This document shows positions 17,243 through 26,475 of a DNA stretch of 64,000 nucleotides, piece after piece. The DNA lies in assembly GCF_036226525.1 (NCBI RefSeq), contig NZ_CP108487.1, positions 1,240,001 through 1,304,000 of the forward strand, in the 5' to 3' direction. The stretch's first letter is position 1. Every line of letters begins with the position of its first letter. The notes beneath the pieces are model-generated. The model was not told the origin of the DNA, searched no databases, and saw only the letters and a program-made list of their open reading frames with translations. Position numbers and translations under genes: made by a program. Origin of the DNA: Kribbella sp. NBC_01245. Lineage in GTDB: Bacteria; Actinomycetota; Actinomycetes; Propionibacteriales; Kribbellaceae.

Positions 17243-17395
17243 GTCAGAGGCTCGCACCCCATCTCCGGCGCCCAGGCACGCACCTCGCGGCGTTGTCGTC
17301 GGGTCACAATCGAAAAAGATTGCTCCCCTCCTCCGCCTTGCGATGCACGCACCTGGACACCGGAGCTGGGGCACGAACCTCTGACTCAGGACACT
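17233..17395. repeat. 163-bp hairpin element with 56-bp arms
   Basis: The outer 18 bp of each arm (AGTGTCCTGAGTCAGAGG and its complement) are perfect; across 56 bp there are 11 mismatches. The loop (17289-17339) has its own small hairpin CAATC-GAAAAA-GATTG. Nine of the eleven mismatches are C/T or A/G in the sense that gives G-U pairs only in RNA made from the minus strand. No transposase is present. No run of T follows either arm, so a simple terminator role is doubtful. Confidence 0.75.
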
Positions 17396-17474
17396 GGCTT
17401 TGGCGACCTAACCCCCGGGGCGGTAGCGTTCCGGGGTTGGGTGGTGTGCTTTGCGTGGGCTTCGAGAGGGTGGA

Positions 17475-19034
17475 ATGGTGATTCTGGACAAGCGCCGTAC
17501 CGTGGCGATCACGGCGGCGGGTGTTCTGGCGGTGAGCCTGAGCGCTTGTGCCCAGGGTGGTACCACGGGCAGCACCACGAAGGACGTGACCATCCGGGTC
17601 GCGACCGCCGAGGGCGTCACCGCACTCGACCCGGCCGGGGCGTACGACACCGGCTCGCGGACGGTGCACGCGAACATCTACCAGACCCTGCTGACCATCA
17701 TCCCGGGCAAGGCGACGCCCGTGCCGGATGCGGCCGACTGCCAGTTCGACACCCCCACGACGTACACCTGCACCCTGAAGTCCAAGCTGACCTTCCACAA
17801 CGATCACGACCTGCGCGCGTCCGATGTGAAGTTCTCGTTCGACCGGATGGTCAAGATCAAGGACCCGCAGGGCCCGTCGGCGTTGTTCGCGACCCTCGGC
17901 AACGTCCAGGTCGTCGATGAGGTCACGGTCACGTTCAACCTCAAGCGCGCCGACGCCACCTTCCCGTACCTGCTCACCACGACGGCCGCCGCGATCGTCG
18001 ACGAGCAGGTCTTCCCGAAGGACAAGCTGCTGCCCGATACGAAGGTCGTCGGCAGCGGCCCGTACCGCCTCACGTCGTACAAGCCGGGCGAAAGTGCCGT
18101 GCTGGAGAAGTTCGCCGACTATCACGGGGTGCGTCCGCCGGAGAACAACCGCGTCGACATCAAGTGGTACAAGGCTTCCGCCGACGTCAAGCAGGCCCTC
18201 ACGAACGGATCCGCCGACGTCGGTTTCCGGGGGATCGGCCCGCAGGACCTGAAGACCCTGCGCGATACCGACAGCCTCCAGGTGGTCGAGGGGGACGCGG
18301 CCGAGATCCGCGCGTTCGCCTTCCACTTCAAGTCGGCCATCGTCAAGAAGACACCGGTACGACGTGCCGTCGCGCAGCTGATCGATCGCGCGACCATCAC
18401 CAAAAAGGTGTACGACGGTCAGGTGACGCCGTTGTTCTCGTTGATGCCGACCGGCTTCGGCGGGCACACCGAGTCCTTCAAGAATGAGTACAAGGAGCCG
18501 TCGCGGGCGAAGGCGGCCGCCATCCTCGCGGAGGGCGGTATTGCGGCACCGGTGACGCTCACCCTCGGCTACACCCCGACCCACTTCGGTGGTTCGGCGG
18601 GCGCGGAGGCGGCTGAGGTCAAGCGCCAGCTCGAGGCGTCCGGCCTGTTCAAGGTGACGTTGAAGAGCGCGCCCTGGCCGCAGTTCCAGCAGCAGGCCCG
18701 CGCCGGGACGTACGACCTGTTCCACCTCGGCTGGGTGCCGGACTTCCCGGACGGTGACAACTTCCTCGCGCCGTTCCTGAAGGACGGCGGGTTCTACCAG
18801 AACGGCTACAAGTCGCAGCTGGCGAACCGGCTGATCGAGCTCGAGGTCGGCTCGCAGAACAACGTCGACCGCGACTCCACCTTCCGCGATCTGCAGACGC
18901 TGGTCGCCAACGACGTACCGGCCATCCCGATCTGGCAGGGCCGCATGAGCGTCGTAGCGGGCAAGGACGTCAAGAACGTCCTGGAGACCCTCAACCCGCT
19001 CTTCTACTTCTACTACTCCTACCTGACGAAGTAG
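17475..19034 (+). CDS. ABC peptide-type substrate-binding lipoprotein (1)
   Basis: This is a 519-residue extracellular solute-binding protein of family 5 (oligopeptide/dipeptide/nickel type). A signal peptide ends in the lipobox LSAC with Cys at residue 25, so it is anchored to the outer face of the membrane. Family features include VTALDPAGAYDTGSRTVHANIYQTL, SDVKFSFDRMVKI, VVGSGPYRLTSYKPGE and DLFHLGWVPDFPDGDNFLAPF. The ATG at 17475 is chosen because it directly precedes the basic LDKRR start of the signal peptide. It is the first of two binding proteins in this transporter cluster. Confidence 0.88.
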   Translation: MVILDKRRTVAITAAGVLAVSLSACAQGGTTGSTTKDVTIRVATAEGVTALDPAGAYDTGSRTVHANIYQTLLTIIPGKATPVPDAADCQFDTPTTYTCTLKSKLTFHNDHDLRASDVKFSFDRMVKIKDPQGPSALFATLGNVQVVDEVTVTFNLKRADATFPYLLTTTAAAIVDEQVFPKDKLLPDTKVVGSGPYRLTSYKPGESAVLEKFADYHGVRPPENNRVDIKWYKASADVKQALTNGSADVGFRGIGPQDLKTLRDTDSLQVVEGDAAEIRAFAFHFKSAIVKKTPVRRAVAQLIDRATITKKVYDGQVTPLFSLMPTGFGGHTESFKNEYKEPSRAKAAAILAEGGIAAPVTLTLGYTPTHFGGSAGAEAAEVKRQLEASGLFKVTLKSAPWPQFQQQARAGTYDLFHLGWVPDFPDGDNFLAPFLKDGGFYQNGYKSQLANRLIELEVGSQNNVDRDSTFRDLQTLVANDVPAIPIWQGRMSVVAGKDVKNVLETLNPLFYFYYSYLTK

Positions 19035-19036
19035 CT

Positions 19037-19057
19037 CCCGCCTGACCCCTTGGCGGG
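19037..19057 (+). terminator. Weak hairpin after the first binding-protein gene
   Basis: CCCGCC and GGCGGG form a 6-bp stem with a 9-base loop three bases after the stop. There is no T-run. It may reduce read-through or protect the 3' end; the following 210 bp show no gene and probably hold the promoter for the permease gene. Confidence 0.35.
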
Positions 19058-19267
19058 ACACGCTTGCAATGTCGTCGTTACCGTCTGCGAGGGGCGTGCG
19101 ACGCTACGTTGAGTAGTTGATGGTGCCGCGATACCAGGAAGATTTCCCGCGTATCACGATCGGGCAACGCACTCTTCCGGCGTTTGACGCGGGCATCGTC
19201 TGAGCGGCAGGTTAAGGCGGCAGCAATCGGCGATGTTCAATGACGAACAGGCAGGGGTGTCCATCGC

Positions 19268-20263
19268 GTGACCACACCACTCGAGGTCTCACCCGAGGCG
19301 GCAACGGCGGATCCCGAAGCCGTCCTGAAGGGTGTCGGCAAGATCGAGGGCCGCTCACTCGGGCAGATCGCCTGGATCAGGCTGAAGAGGGACAAGGTCG
19401 CGATCGCGGGAGCGGTCGTGGTGGTACTGCTCATCCTGATGGCCGTGTTCGCGCCGCTGATCGTGAACCTGCTCGGCTCACCGCCGAACGAGTTCCACCA
19501 GGACAAGATCGACACTCAAGGTGGCACGCTGGCCCCCTTGGGCAGGTTCGGGGGCATGAGCTCCGAGCACCTGATGGGGATCGAACCGCTGAACGGCCGG
19601 GACATCTTCAGCCGGGTCGTCTACGGCTCCCGGATCTCGCTGCTGATCGCGTTCTTCGCGACCCTGCTCTCGGTTTTCATCGGTACCACCATGGGCATCA
19701 TCGCCGGCTTCTTCGGCGGCTGGGTGGACGCTGTGATCAGCCGGCTGATGGACGTCTTCCTGGCCTTCCCGCTGCTGGTCTTCGCGATCGCGCTCGCGGG
19801 TGTCGTACCGGACGACGCGTTCGGCCTCGGCGGTGACACGCTGCGCATCTCGGTGCTGGTGTTCGTGATCGGATTCTTCAACTGGCCGTACATCGGCCGG
19901 ATCATCCGAGGTCAGACGCTGTCGCTGCGCGAACGCGAGTTCGTGGACGCGTCCCGCAGCCTCGGCGCGCGGAAGCCGTACATCCTGATCACCGAGCTGC
20001 TGCCGAACCTGATGGGTCCGATCCTCGTCTACGCGACGTTGCTGATCCCGACCAACATCCTCTTCGAGGCGGCGTTGTCCTTCCTCGGTGTCGGCGTCCG
20101 GCCGCCGACTGCCACCTGGGGTGGCATGCTCTCCGACGCGGTGGCGTACTACACGATGCCGCACTTCATGTTCTGGCCTGGCATGGCGATCTTCATCACC
20201 GTGCTGGCCTTCAATCTGTTCGGTGACGGGCTGCGCGATGCGCTCGATCCCCGGGCTCGGTGA
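19268..20263 (+). CDS. ABC transporter permease, DppC/OppC type
   Basis: The 331-residue membrane protein starts at a GTG. A cytoplasmic amino terminus ends in LGQIAWIRLKRDKVAIAG, the usual entry to the first helix of DppC-type permeases. After a periplasmic loop come five more helices. The EAA loop, which contacts the ATPase, is EFVDASRSLGARKPYILITE near residue 220. Such permeases pair with a DppB-type partner, encoded here two genes downstream. It is separated from the partner by the second binding-protein gene, which is an unusual order. Confidence 0.9.
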   Translation: MTTPLEVSPEAATADPEAVLKGVGKIEGRSLGQIAWIRLKRDKVAIAGAVVVVLLILMAVFAPLIVNLLGSPPNEFHQDKIDTQGGTLAPLGRFGGMSSEHLMGIEPLNGRDIFSRVVYGSRISLLIAFFATLLSVFIGTTMGIIAGFFGGWVDAVISRLMDVFLAFPLLVFAIALAGVVPDDAFGLGGDTLRISVLVFVIGFFNWPYIGRIIRGQTLSLREREFVDASRSLGARKPYILITELLPNLMGPILVYATLLIPTNILFEAALSFLGVGVRPPTATWGGMLSDAVAYYTMPHFMFWPGMAIFITVLAFNLFGDGLRDALDPRAR

Positions 20264-20330
20264 AGCCACACGCACGCACGCAGGACCTGCTGCTGTTGTA
20301 GCTCGTTACTAGAAGGGGTGTACCCGCACA

Positions 20331-22085
20331 ATGACGAAGAATCGATTGAGACTCGCGGTGGCTGCCAGCGCAGCGCTCGCGCTTGTCCTTTCGGCCTGTG
20401 GTGGCGGAACGGACACGACCGGCGGAGGCGGTGGTGCGACCGAGGAGTTCAACGCGTCGCTCACCAAGGTGTTCAACCCTTCTGACAAGAAGGGCGGCAT
20501 CATGAAGTTCGCCCACTCCGACCAGCTGGACACGGTCGACCCGGGCGAGACGTACTACGGCGTCTCCTGGAACTTCCTGCGTACCTACGGCCGTTCGCTG
20601 TTGATGTACAAGGTCGCACCCGGTGCCGAGAGCAACGAGTTGACCGGTGACCTGGCCGAGGGCCCGGGCGTGCCGTCCGACGGTGGCAAGACCTGGACCT
20701 ACAAGCTGCGCGCGGGCGTGAAGTTCGAGGACGGCACTCCGGTGACCTCCAAGGACGTCAAGTACGCCGTACTGCGGTCCACGGACAAGGAGACCTTCCC
20801 GAACGGCCCGGCGTACTTCGAGGCGTTCCTGAACCTCCCCGCCGGCTACAAGGGCGTCTACAAGTCCAAGGGCGTCAACACGGACTCGGCGATCACCACG
20901 CCGGACGACCAGACGATCGTCTTCCACCTGAAGCAGGCCTTCGGCGGATTCGACTACATGGCCGCGCTGCCGCAGACGGTGCCGATTCCCGAGGCCAAGG
21001 ACACGGGCGCGAAGTACAAGCAGCACGTGATCAGCTCCGGCCCGTACATGTTCGACAAGGTCGAAGAAGGCAAGGGTTACACCCTCAAGCGGAACCCGAA
21101 CTGGGACCCCGCGACCGACCCGAACCGCAAGGCGCTGCCGGATGGTTACGAGGTCACGCTCAAGGTTGAGGGCAACGACCTCGACAACCGTTTGATCTCC
21201 GGTGACATCCACATCGACCTGGCCGGCACCGGTGTGCAGCCGGCCGCCCAGGGCAAGGTGCTGAGCGACCCGGAACTGAAGAAGCGCGCGGACAACCCGA
21301 CCATCGCCCGCCTCTGGTACACCTCGATCAACCCGAAGGTGGCGCCGTTCGACAACATCGACTGCCGTAAGGCCGTCATGTACGCGGTCGACCAGACCGG
21401 CTACCAGACCGCCTACGGAGGCGCGTTCGCCGGTGGCGACCTGGCCACCACGATCATGCCGCCGATGATCGCCGGCTACCAGAAGTTCGACCTGTACCCG
21501 AACGGCGCCGACCACAAGGGTGACATCGCGAAGGCCAAGGAGCACCTGACCGCTTGTGGTCAGCCGAACGGTTTCAGCACCAACATGGTGTACCGCTCGG
21601 ACCGCGCCAAGGAGAAGGCGACCGCGGAGTCGATGAAGCAGTCGCTCGAGCGTGTTGGCATCAAGCTGACCCTGAAGGGCTACCCGGCGGGTGACTACTT
21701 CTCGCAGTACGCCGGCAACCCGCCGTTCATGCTCAAGAACAAGATCGGTCTGGCCACCAACGGCTGGGGCGCGGACTGGAACGACGGCTTCGGCTTCCTG
21801 TCGCAGATCGTCGACAGCCGGGTCATCCGGGACACCGGCGGTTCGTCGAACATCAGTGTTCGCGTTCCCGAGGTCGACAAGATGCTGGACGCGGCGGTCA
21901 GCGAGACCGACACGGCCAAGCGCGAGGCGGCCTGGGGCGCGATCGACAAGCGCGTGATGGAAGAGGCCGTGATCTACCCGGGCGTCTACGCCAAGAGCCT
22001 GGTGCTGCGTGGCAAGGGCGTCACGAACGTCTTCTACAACGAGGCGTTCGGCCAGTACGACTACATGGCCATGGGCCTGCAGTAG
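20331..22085 (+). CDS. ABC peptide-type substrate-binding lipoprotein (2)
   Basis: This 584-residue family 5 binding protein has a lipoprotein signal ending LVLSAC (Cys 23) followed by a Gly/Thr-rich linker. Typical motifs are LDTVDPGETYYGVSWNFLRT, VTSKDVKYAVLRS, ISSGPYMFDKVEEGKGYTL and FDNIDCRKAVMYAVDQTGYQ. It is longer than, and only distantly like, the first binding protein of the cluster, so the transporter may accept two ligand classes. A typical RBS (AGAAGGGG) lies upstream. The ligand, peptide or otherwise, cannot be assigned from sequence. Confidence 0.9.
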   Translation: MTKNRLRLAVAASAALALVLSACGGGTDTTGGGGGATEEFNASLTKVFNPSDKKGGIMKFAHSDQLDTVDPGETYYGVSWNFLRTYGRSLLMYKVAPGAESNELTGDLAEGPGVPSDGGKTWTYKLRAGVKFEDGTPVTSKDVKYAVLRSTDKETFPNGPAYFEAFLNLPAGYKGVYKSKGVNTDSAITTPDDQTIVFHLKQAFGGFDYMAALPQTVPIPEAKDTGAKYKQHVISSGPYMFDKVEEGKGYTLKRNPNWDPATDPNRKALPDGYEVTLKVEGNDLDNRLISGDIHIDLAGTGVQPAAQGKVLSDPELKKRADNPTIARLWYTSINPKVAPFDNIDCRKAVMYAVDQTGYQTAYGGAFAGGDLATTIMPPMIAGYQKFDLYPNGADHKGDIAKAKEHLTACGQPNGFSTNMVYRSDRAKEKATAESMKQSLERVGIKLTLKGYPAGDYFSQYAGNPPFMLKNKIGLATNGWGADWNDGFGFLSQIVDSRVIRDTGGSSNISVRVPEVDKMLDAAVSETDTAKREAAWGAIDKRVMEEAVIYPGVYAKSLVLRGKGVTNVFYNEAFGQYDYMAMGLQ

Positions 22086-22163
22086 TCCGCAGCTCTTCCA
22101 CCGCATCGATCCGTTAGGCAGGTGAGGGCGCATGGCACCCGGTCCGGGTAATCCCCGGACCGG

Positions 22164-23195
22164 GTGTCGACGCCAGCCATTGTGGTCACTTACATCTTGC
22201 GACGGTTGCTGGCCGCAATTGGTCTGCTCTTCGTCATCAGCGTCATCACCTTCTCGATCTTCTACCTGGTGCCGCGTCTCGCCGGTTCAACGCCGGAGAC
22301 GATGGCCACCCGTTACGTCGGTCGCGCCGCCACCGAGTCGACCGTCAAGGCGACCGCGGAGAAGCTCGGCTTCTACGACCCCATCGCGGTCCAGTACTTC
22401 AACTGGGCCAAGGGCGTCGTCGTGGGCAAGGACTACGACTATGGCGCCGGTGTCGAGCGCTGCCCGGCGCCTTGTGTCGGCTACTCGTTCATCACCAAGC
22501 AGGCCGTCTGGCCGGAACTGCTGGACCGAATACCGGTGACCCTGTCGCTCGCGGTCGGCGCCGCCCTCATCTGGGTGGTCGGCGGTGTCGCGATCGGCGT
22601 GCTGTCCGCGCTGAGACGCGGCAGCTTCTGGGATCGCGCGGCGATGAGCGTGGCCCTGGCCGGCGTCTCCCTGCCGATCTTCTTCACCGGCCTGATCTGT
22701 CTGGCGTTCTTCAGCTATCAGTTGCAATGGACCAAACCCGGCGGAAGTTATACGCCGTTCCAGGACAACCCGATCGTCTGGGCTCAGTCGCTGACGTTGC
22801 CCTGGATCACGCTGGCCTTCCTGTTCTCCGCGCAGTACGCACGGATGACGCGTGCGGGCATGCTCGAGACGATGAACGAGGACTACATCCGGACCGCGCG
22901 CGCCAAGGGTCTGCCCGAGCGCACGGTCGTCGTCAGCCACGGTCTGCGGGCCGCGCTGACGCCGATCCTGACGATCTTCGGTCTGGACGTCGGCCTGCTA
23001 CTCGGTGGTGCCGTACTGACCGAGAAGACCTTCTCGCTCAACGGCCTCGGCAAGTACGCCGTCGACGCCATCGTCGCGAACGACCTGCCGAAGATCCTCG
23101 GCGTCACCCTGGTCGCGGCCTGCTTCATCGTCATCGCCAACCTGATCGTCGACCTGCTGTACGCCGTGGTCGACCCGAGAGTGCGGGCCTCATGA
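22164..23195 (+). CDS. ABC transporter permease, DppB/OppB type
   Basis: This 343-residue membrane protein begins with a GTG; a GTG at 22182 giving VVTYILRRLLAAIG is an alternative. The start YILRRLLAAIGLLFVISVIT, with its early basic pair and first helix, is the hallmark of DppB-type permeases. The EAA loop is EDYIRTARAKGLPERTVVVS near residue 245, and GAVLTEKTFSLNGLGKYAVD follows. It should form the membrane channel with the DppC-type protein encoded upstream. Its stop overlaps the next ATPase start (ATGA). Confidence 0.9.
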   Translation: MSTPAIVVTYILRRLLAAIGLLFVISVITFSIFYLVPRLAGSTPETMATRYVGRAATESTVKATAEKLGFYDPIAVQYFNWAKGVVVGKDYDYGAGVERCPAPCVGYSFITKQAVWPELLDRIPVTLSLAVGAALIWVVGGVAIGVLSALRRGSFWDRAAMSVALAGVSLPIFFTGLICLAFFSYQLQWTKPGGSYTPFQDNPIVWAQSLTLPWITLAFLFSAQYARMTRAGMLETMNEDYIRTARAKGLPERTVVVSHGLRAALTPILTIFGLDVGLLLGGAVLTEKTFSLNGLGKYAVDAIVANDLPKILGVTLVAACFIVIANLIVDLLYAVVDPRVRAS

Positions 23196-24220
23196 GCGAA
23201 TCCTCAGCCTTCCTCGACGTTCGCGATCTGAAGGTTCACTTCAAGACCGACGACGGCATCGTCAAGTCGGTCGACGGGTTGTCGTTCCAGCTGGAGCGCG
23301 GCAAGACGCTCGGCATCGTGGGCGAATCGGGCTCGGGCAAGAGCGTGACCAGCCTGTCGATCATGGGTCTGCACAAGCGTGGTTCGGCCCAGATCAGCGG
23401 CGAGGTGCTGCTGGACGGGATGGACCTGGTCAGCGCCAGCCCGGAGGAGGTCCGCCTGCTCCGCGGTAAGCGGATGGCGATGATCTTCCAGGACCCGTTG
23501 TCGGCGATGCACCCGTACTACACGGTCGGGCACCAGATCATCGAGGCCTACCGGGTGCACAACAAGGTGACCAAGCAGGTCGCCCGCAAGCACGCGATCG
23601 AGATGCTGGACCGGGTCGGCATCCCGCAGCCGGACAAGCGGATCGACGCCTACCCGCACCAGTTCTCCGGCGGGATGCGGCAGCGCGCGATGATCGCGAT
23701 GGCGCTGTCCTGCGACCCGGAACTGCTGATCGCGGACGAGCCGACCACCGCGCTCGACGTCACGGTACAAGCGCAGATCCTGGACCTGATCCGGGATCTG
23801 CAGCAGGAGTTCAACTCGGCGGTCATCATCATCACCCATGACCTGGGTGTGGTGGCCGAGCTGGCCGACGACATCCAGGTGATGTACGCCGGTCGCGCGA
23901 TCGAGTACGGCGCGGCGGAGGACATCTTCGACCGGCCGCAGCACCCCTACACTTGGGGGCTGCTCGGTTCGATGCCGCGAATCGACCGGGAGCGGACCGA
24001 ACGGCTGATCCCGATCCAGGGCACGCCGCCGAGCCTGATCAACGTTCCGCCGGGTTGCGCCTTCAACCCGCGCTGCAACTATTCCGAACTGAATGGTGGC
24101 GCCAGCGAGACGGAACGGCCCGAACTGCTGGACGTCGGCGACGGTCACAAGGTGGCCTGCCACCTGAACGCCGCGCAACGCCAGCAGATCTGGGAAACCG
24201 ACATCCTGCCGAAGTTGTGA
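23192..24220 (+). CDS. ABC transporter ATPase, DppD/OppD type
   Basis: The 342-residue nucleotide-binding protein has Walker A GESGSGKS (about residue 46), the Q-loop in [11 protein letters not shown], the ABC signature [12 protein letters not shown], Walker [13 protein letters not shown] and the switch His in IITHDLGVV. The end has the oligopeptide-type carboxy-terminal domain with [17 protein letters not shown] and a second Cys pair. It powers the peptide-type transporter together with the DppF-type ATPase. Start and stop both overlap neighbours by four bases, showing tight translational coupling. Confidence 0.93.
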   Translation: MSESSAFLDVRDLKVHFKTDDGIVKSVDGLSFQLERGKTLGIVGESGSGKSVTSLSIMGLHKRGSAQISGEVLLDGMDLVSASPEEVRLLRGKRMAMIFQDPLSAMHPYYTVGHQIIEAYRVHNKVTKQVARKHAIEMLDRVGIPQPDKRIDAYPHQFSGGMRQRAMIAMALSCDPELLIADEPTTALDVTVQAQILDLIRDLQQEFNSAVIIITHDLGVVAELADDIQVMYAGRAIEYGAAEDIFDRPQHPYTWGLLGSMPRIDRERTERLIPIQGTPPSLINVPPGCAFNPRCNYSELNGGASETERPELLDVGDGHKVACHLNAAQRQQIWETDILPKL

Positions 24221-25284
24221 GCGACGGAGCTGCTGTGACGACTGCCAACACCGAACCGGCCCCGGCGCCCGCTTCCGCGCGCGAAGACCTCCTGACGGTC
24301 ACCGGACTGGTCAAGCATTTCCCGATCCGCAAGGGGCTGCTGCAACGCCAGACCGGCGCCGTACAGGCCGTGGACGGACTCGACTTCACTGTCGCGAAGG
24401 GCGAGACGCTCTCCCTGGTGGGGGAGTCCGGCTGCGGTAAGACCACCACCGGTCGCCTGCTGACCCGTCTGCTCGAGCCGACGGCCGGCAAGATCGTGTT
24501 CGAGGGCCGGGATATCACGCACCTGTCCGAGGGCAAGATGCGCCCGCTGCGTCGCGACGTACAGATGATCTTCCAGGACCCGTACGGCTCGCTGAACCCG
24601 CGCCACACGGTCGGCAAGATCGTCGGCGCGCCGTATCGGCTGCAGAAGGTCAAGACGGAGGGCGGCACGAAGAAGGCCGTCCAGGAACTGCTCGAGCTGG
24701 TCGGTCTGAGCCCGGAGCACTACAACCGCTACCCGCACGAGTTCTCGGGTGGTCAGCGGCAGCGCATCGGTATCGCCCGCACGCTCGCGCTACGGCCGAA
24801 GCTGATCGTGGCCGACGAGCCGGTCTCCGCGCTGGACGTGTCGATCCAGGCCCAGGTGGTGAACCTGCTGGAGGACCTGCAGAACGAGTTCGACCTGACG
24901 TACGTGATGATCGCGCACGACCTGTCCGTCGTCCGGCACGTCTCGGACCGGGTGGCGGTGATGTATCTCGGCAAGATCGTCGAGGTCGCCGACCGCGTCT
25001 CACTGTACGAGAAGCCGATGCATCCGTACACGCTCGCGCTGCTCTCCGCCGTACCGATCCCGGACACCAAGCGGAAGGCCAAGCGGGAGCGCATCCGTTT
25101 GCAGGGCGACGTACCGAGCCCGATCAACCCGCCGCCCGCCTGCCGCTTCCACACCCGGTGCTGGAAGGCGCAGGAGATCTGCAAGACGGTCGAGCCGCCG
25201 CTGCTCCAACTGGCTCCCGGCCACCAGGTCGCGTGCCACTTCCCGGAAAACCAGCCCGGCGAAAAGCCGATCGACGTCACCTGA
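24217..25284 (+). CDS. ABC transporter ATPase, DppF/OppF type
   Basis: The 355-residue ATPase starts at a GTG overlapping the previous stop; GTG 24235 is an alternative. Walker A is GESGCGKTT, the signature FSGGQRQRIGIA, Walker B LIVADEPVSALD and the switch His is in IAHDLSVVRH. The oligopeptide-transporter end is present as PSPINPPPACRFHTRCWKAQ. The KGLLQRQTGAVQAVDG insertion is typical of DppF-type subunits. It is the last gene of the cluster and is followed directly by a strong hairpin. Confidence 0.93.
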   Translation: MSDGAAVTTANTEPAPAPASAREDLLTVTGLVKHFPIRKGLLQRQTGAVQAVDGLDFTVAKGETLSLVGESGCGKTTTGRLLTRLLEPTAGKIVFEGRDITHLSEGKMRPLRRDVQMIFQDPYGSLNPRHTVGKIVGAPYRLQKVKTEGGTKKAVQELLELVGLSPEHYNRYPHEFSGGQRQRIGIARTLALRPKLIVADEPVSALDVSIQAQVVNLLEDLQNEFDLTYVMIAHDLSVVRHVSDRVAVMYLGKIVEVADRVSLYEKPMHPYTLALLSAVPIPDTKRKAKRERIRLQGDVPSPINPPPACRFHTRCWKAQEICKTVEPPLLQLAPGHQVACHFPENQPGEKPIDVT

Positions 25285-25326
25285 CGTACTGAAGGACCTT
25301 GGGCATCCCAAGGTCCTTCAGTACGT
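25284..25326. terminator. Perfect 20-bp hairpin between convergent units
   Basis: Arms ACGTACTGAAGGACCTTGGG and its complement enclose a three-base loop (CAT). It begins at the last base of the final ATPase gene and lies 7 bp before the end of the oppositely oriented downstream gene, so it can serve as a terminator from both sides. No long T-run is present, as is usual in GC-rich actinobacteria. Confidence 0.85.
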
Positions 25327-25332
25327 TCTGCC

Positions 25333-26475
25333 TCAGTTCAAGGTTTCGCCGGTGGGGGCGACGAAGGTGATCTTGGCGTCGTCCTCCTCGTACGGTGCGA
25401 CCGCGGCGGCGCTGGTTTCGCAGTTGCGCATGGTGAGCGAGCAGGTGAGCAGGTCGAACGGCTTACCGGGGCTGCCTGCCAAAGCCACGAAGCGCTCGTA
25501 ATCGAGCCACTGGGTTACGAACAGGTACTGGTGTCCCGGGTGGGAGATCGGTATCGCCTGCGTTTTCGACAGCCGGTAGATCATGACCTTGTCGCCTGAT
25601 GCGGTGGAGAGTGAGGTGGCAGCGCTGCGATCGAGCTGAGGCTGGTGCCCGGGATAGGCAGGGCTGGTCGCCGCCGGATTCTTGCTCACCACGGTCGAGC
25701 CGTCCGGCCGGAGGACCGCGAAGGTACCGTGGACGACCGCCTCGACCGCTGATGCGGCCACTCCGGTGACGAAGTTGCTTTCACCGGCCGGAAGATTCAC
25801 CCGGACGAGCCGGTCCGGCGCCACCCCGACGTAGACGTTGTCGCCGTCGACGGCCACCGTGCCGAGCGGCCCCAACTTGTGCGAGCCGTCCGTCGAGCGA
25901 CTGGCGACCACCGTCTGCTGGGACCGGATCTTGCCGTCGGAGTTGGCGATGACCAGCGTCGGCTGATCCCGCTGCTCCATCCAGATCACGGTCTTGCCGT
26001 CGGCGCTGACCTCCAATCGGATGTGTTCGTTGCGGGACCCGATCTTCTTTGTGCTGGTGCCGTCGGTGAAGTAGACCTCGCGCTGACCATTGATGAAGAG
26101 GAAGCCGTCGTTGGTCTGGACGAAGGCCCGGATCTGGCCGGTGGTGACCTTGAACTCGTCTTTGCCGTAGTGAATGGTCCCGCGGTCCGCCCAGGACGGC
26201 ACGTTCGTCGACGCGAAAGGGCCGGTCCGCACCGGCGAGGGGGTGGTGTGATGGGCGACGGGGGGCTCTCCTTGGTCCGGCCCGTCAACCGCGCCGACGA
26301 GCCCGACGCCGACCGTCGCCACCACCGCGGCGAGGGCGGCAACACCGGCTGCGCCGACGGCACGGCGCCGGCGGATCCGCTTGTTGCCAGTGGCAACGAT
26401 GGCGTCCAGGTCGAGCGCGGGTGGTGCCTGGTGGTCGGCCTTTTCGGTCATCACGTTCTTCAGCAATCCGGTCAT
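25333..26475 (-). CDS. Membrane-anchored protein co-transcribed with a sigma factor
   Basis: The 380-residue product has a cytoplasmic amino terminus of about 38 residues, one membrane helix (AVGAAGVAALAAVVATVGVG) and a large extracellular part. The outer region looks like beta-propeller blades: repeated patterns such as GTIHYGKDEFKV, DGKTVIWMEQRD, GPLGTVAVDGDNVYVGV and FAVLRPDGSTVV. The start ATG overlaps the sigma factor stop (ATGA). Position and topology suggest an anti-sigma or sensory partner, but the short cytoplasmic segment has no recognisable zinc-binding anti-sigma motif. The role is therefore an inference. Confidence 0.6.
   Translation of the reverse strand: MTGLLKNVMTEKADHQAPPALDLDAIVATGNKRIRRRRAVGAAGVAALAAVVATVGVGLVGAVDGPDQGEPPVAHHTTPSPVRTGPFASTNVPSWADRGTIHYGKDEFKVTTGQIRAFVQTNDGFLFINGQREVYFTDGTSTKKIGSRNEHIRLEVSADGKTVIWMEQRDQPTLVIANSDGKIRSQQTVVASRSTDGSHKLGPLGTVAVDGDNVYVGVAPDRLVRVNLPAGESNFVTGVAASAVEAVVHGTFAVLRPDGSTVVSKNPAATSPAYPGHQPQLDRSAATSLSTASGDKVMIYRLSKTQAIPISHPGHQYLFVTQWLDYERFVALAGSPGKPFDLLTCSLTMRNCETSAAAVAPYEEDDAKITFVAPTGETLN

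Noticed and set aside
17233..17395. The long hairpin after the HAD gene as a simple intrinsic terminator
   Set aside because: It is far longer than needed, overlaps the stop codon, lacks a T-tract, and its pairing is better on the minus strand.
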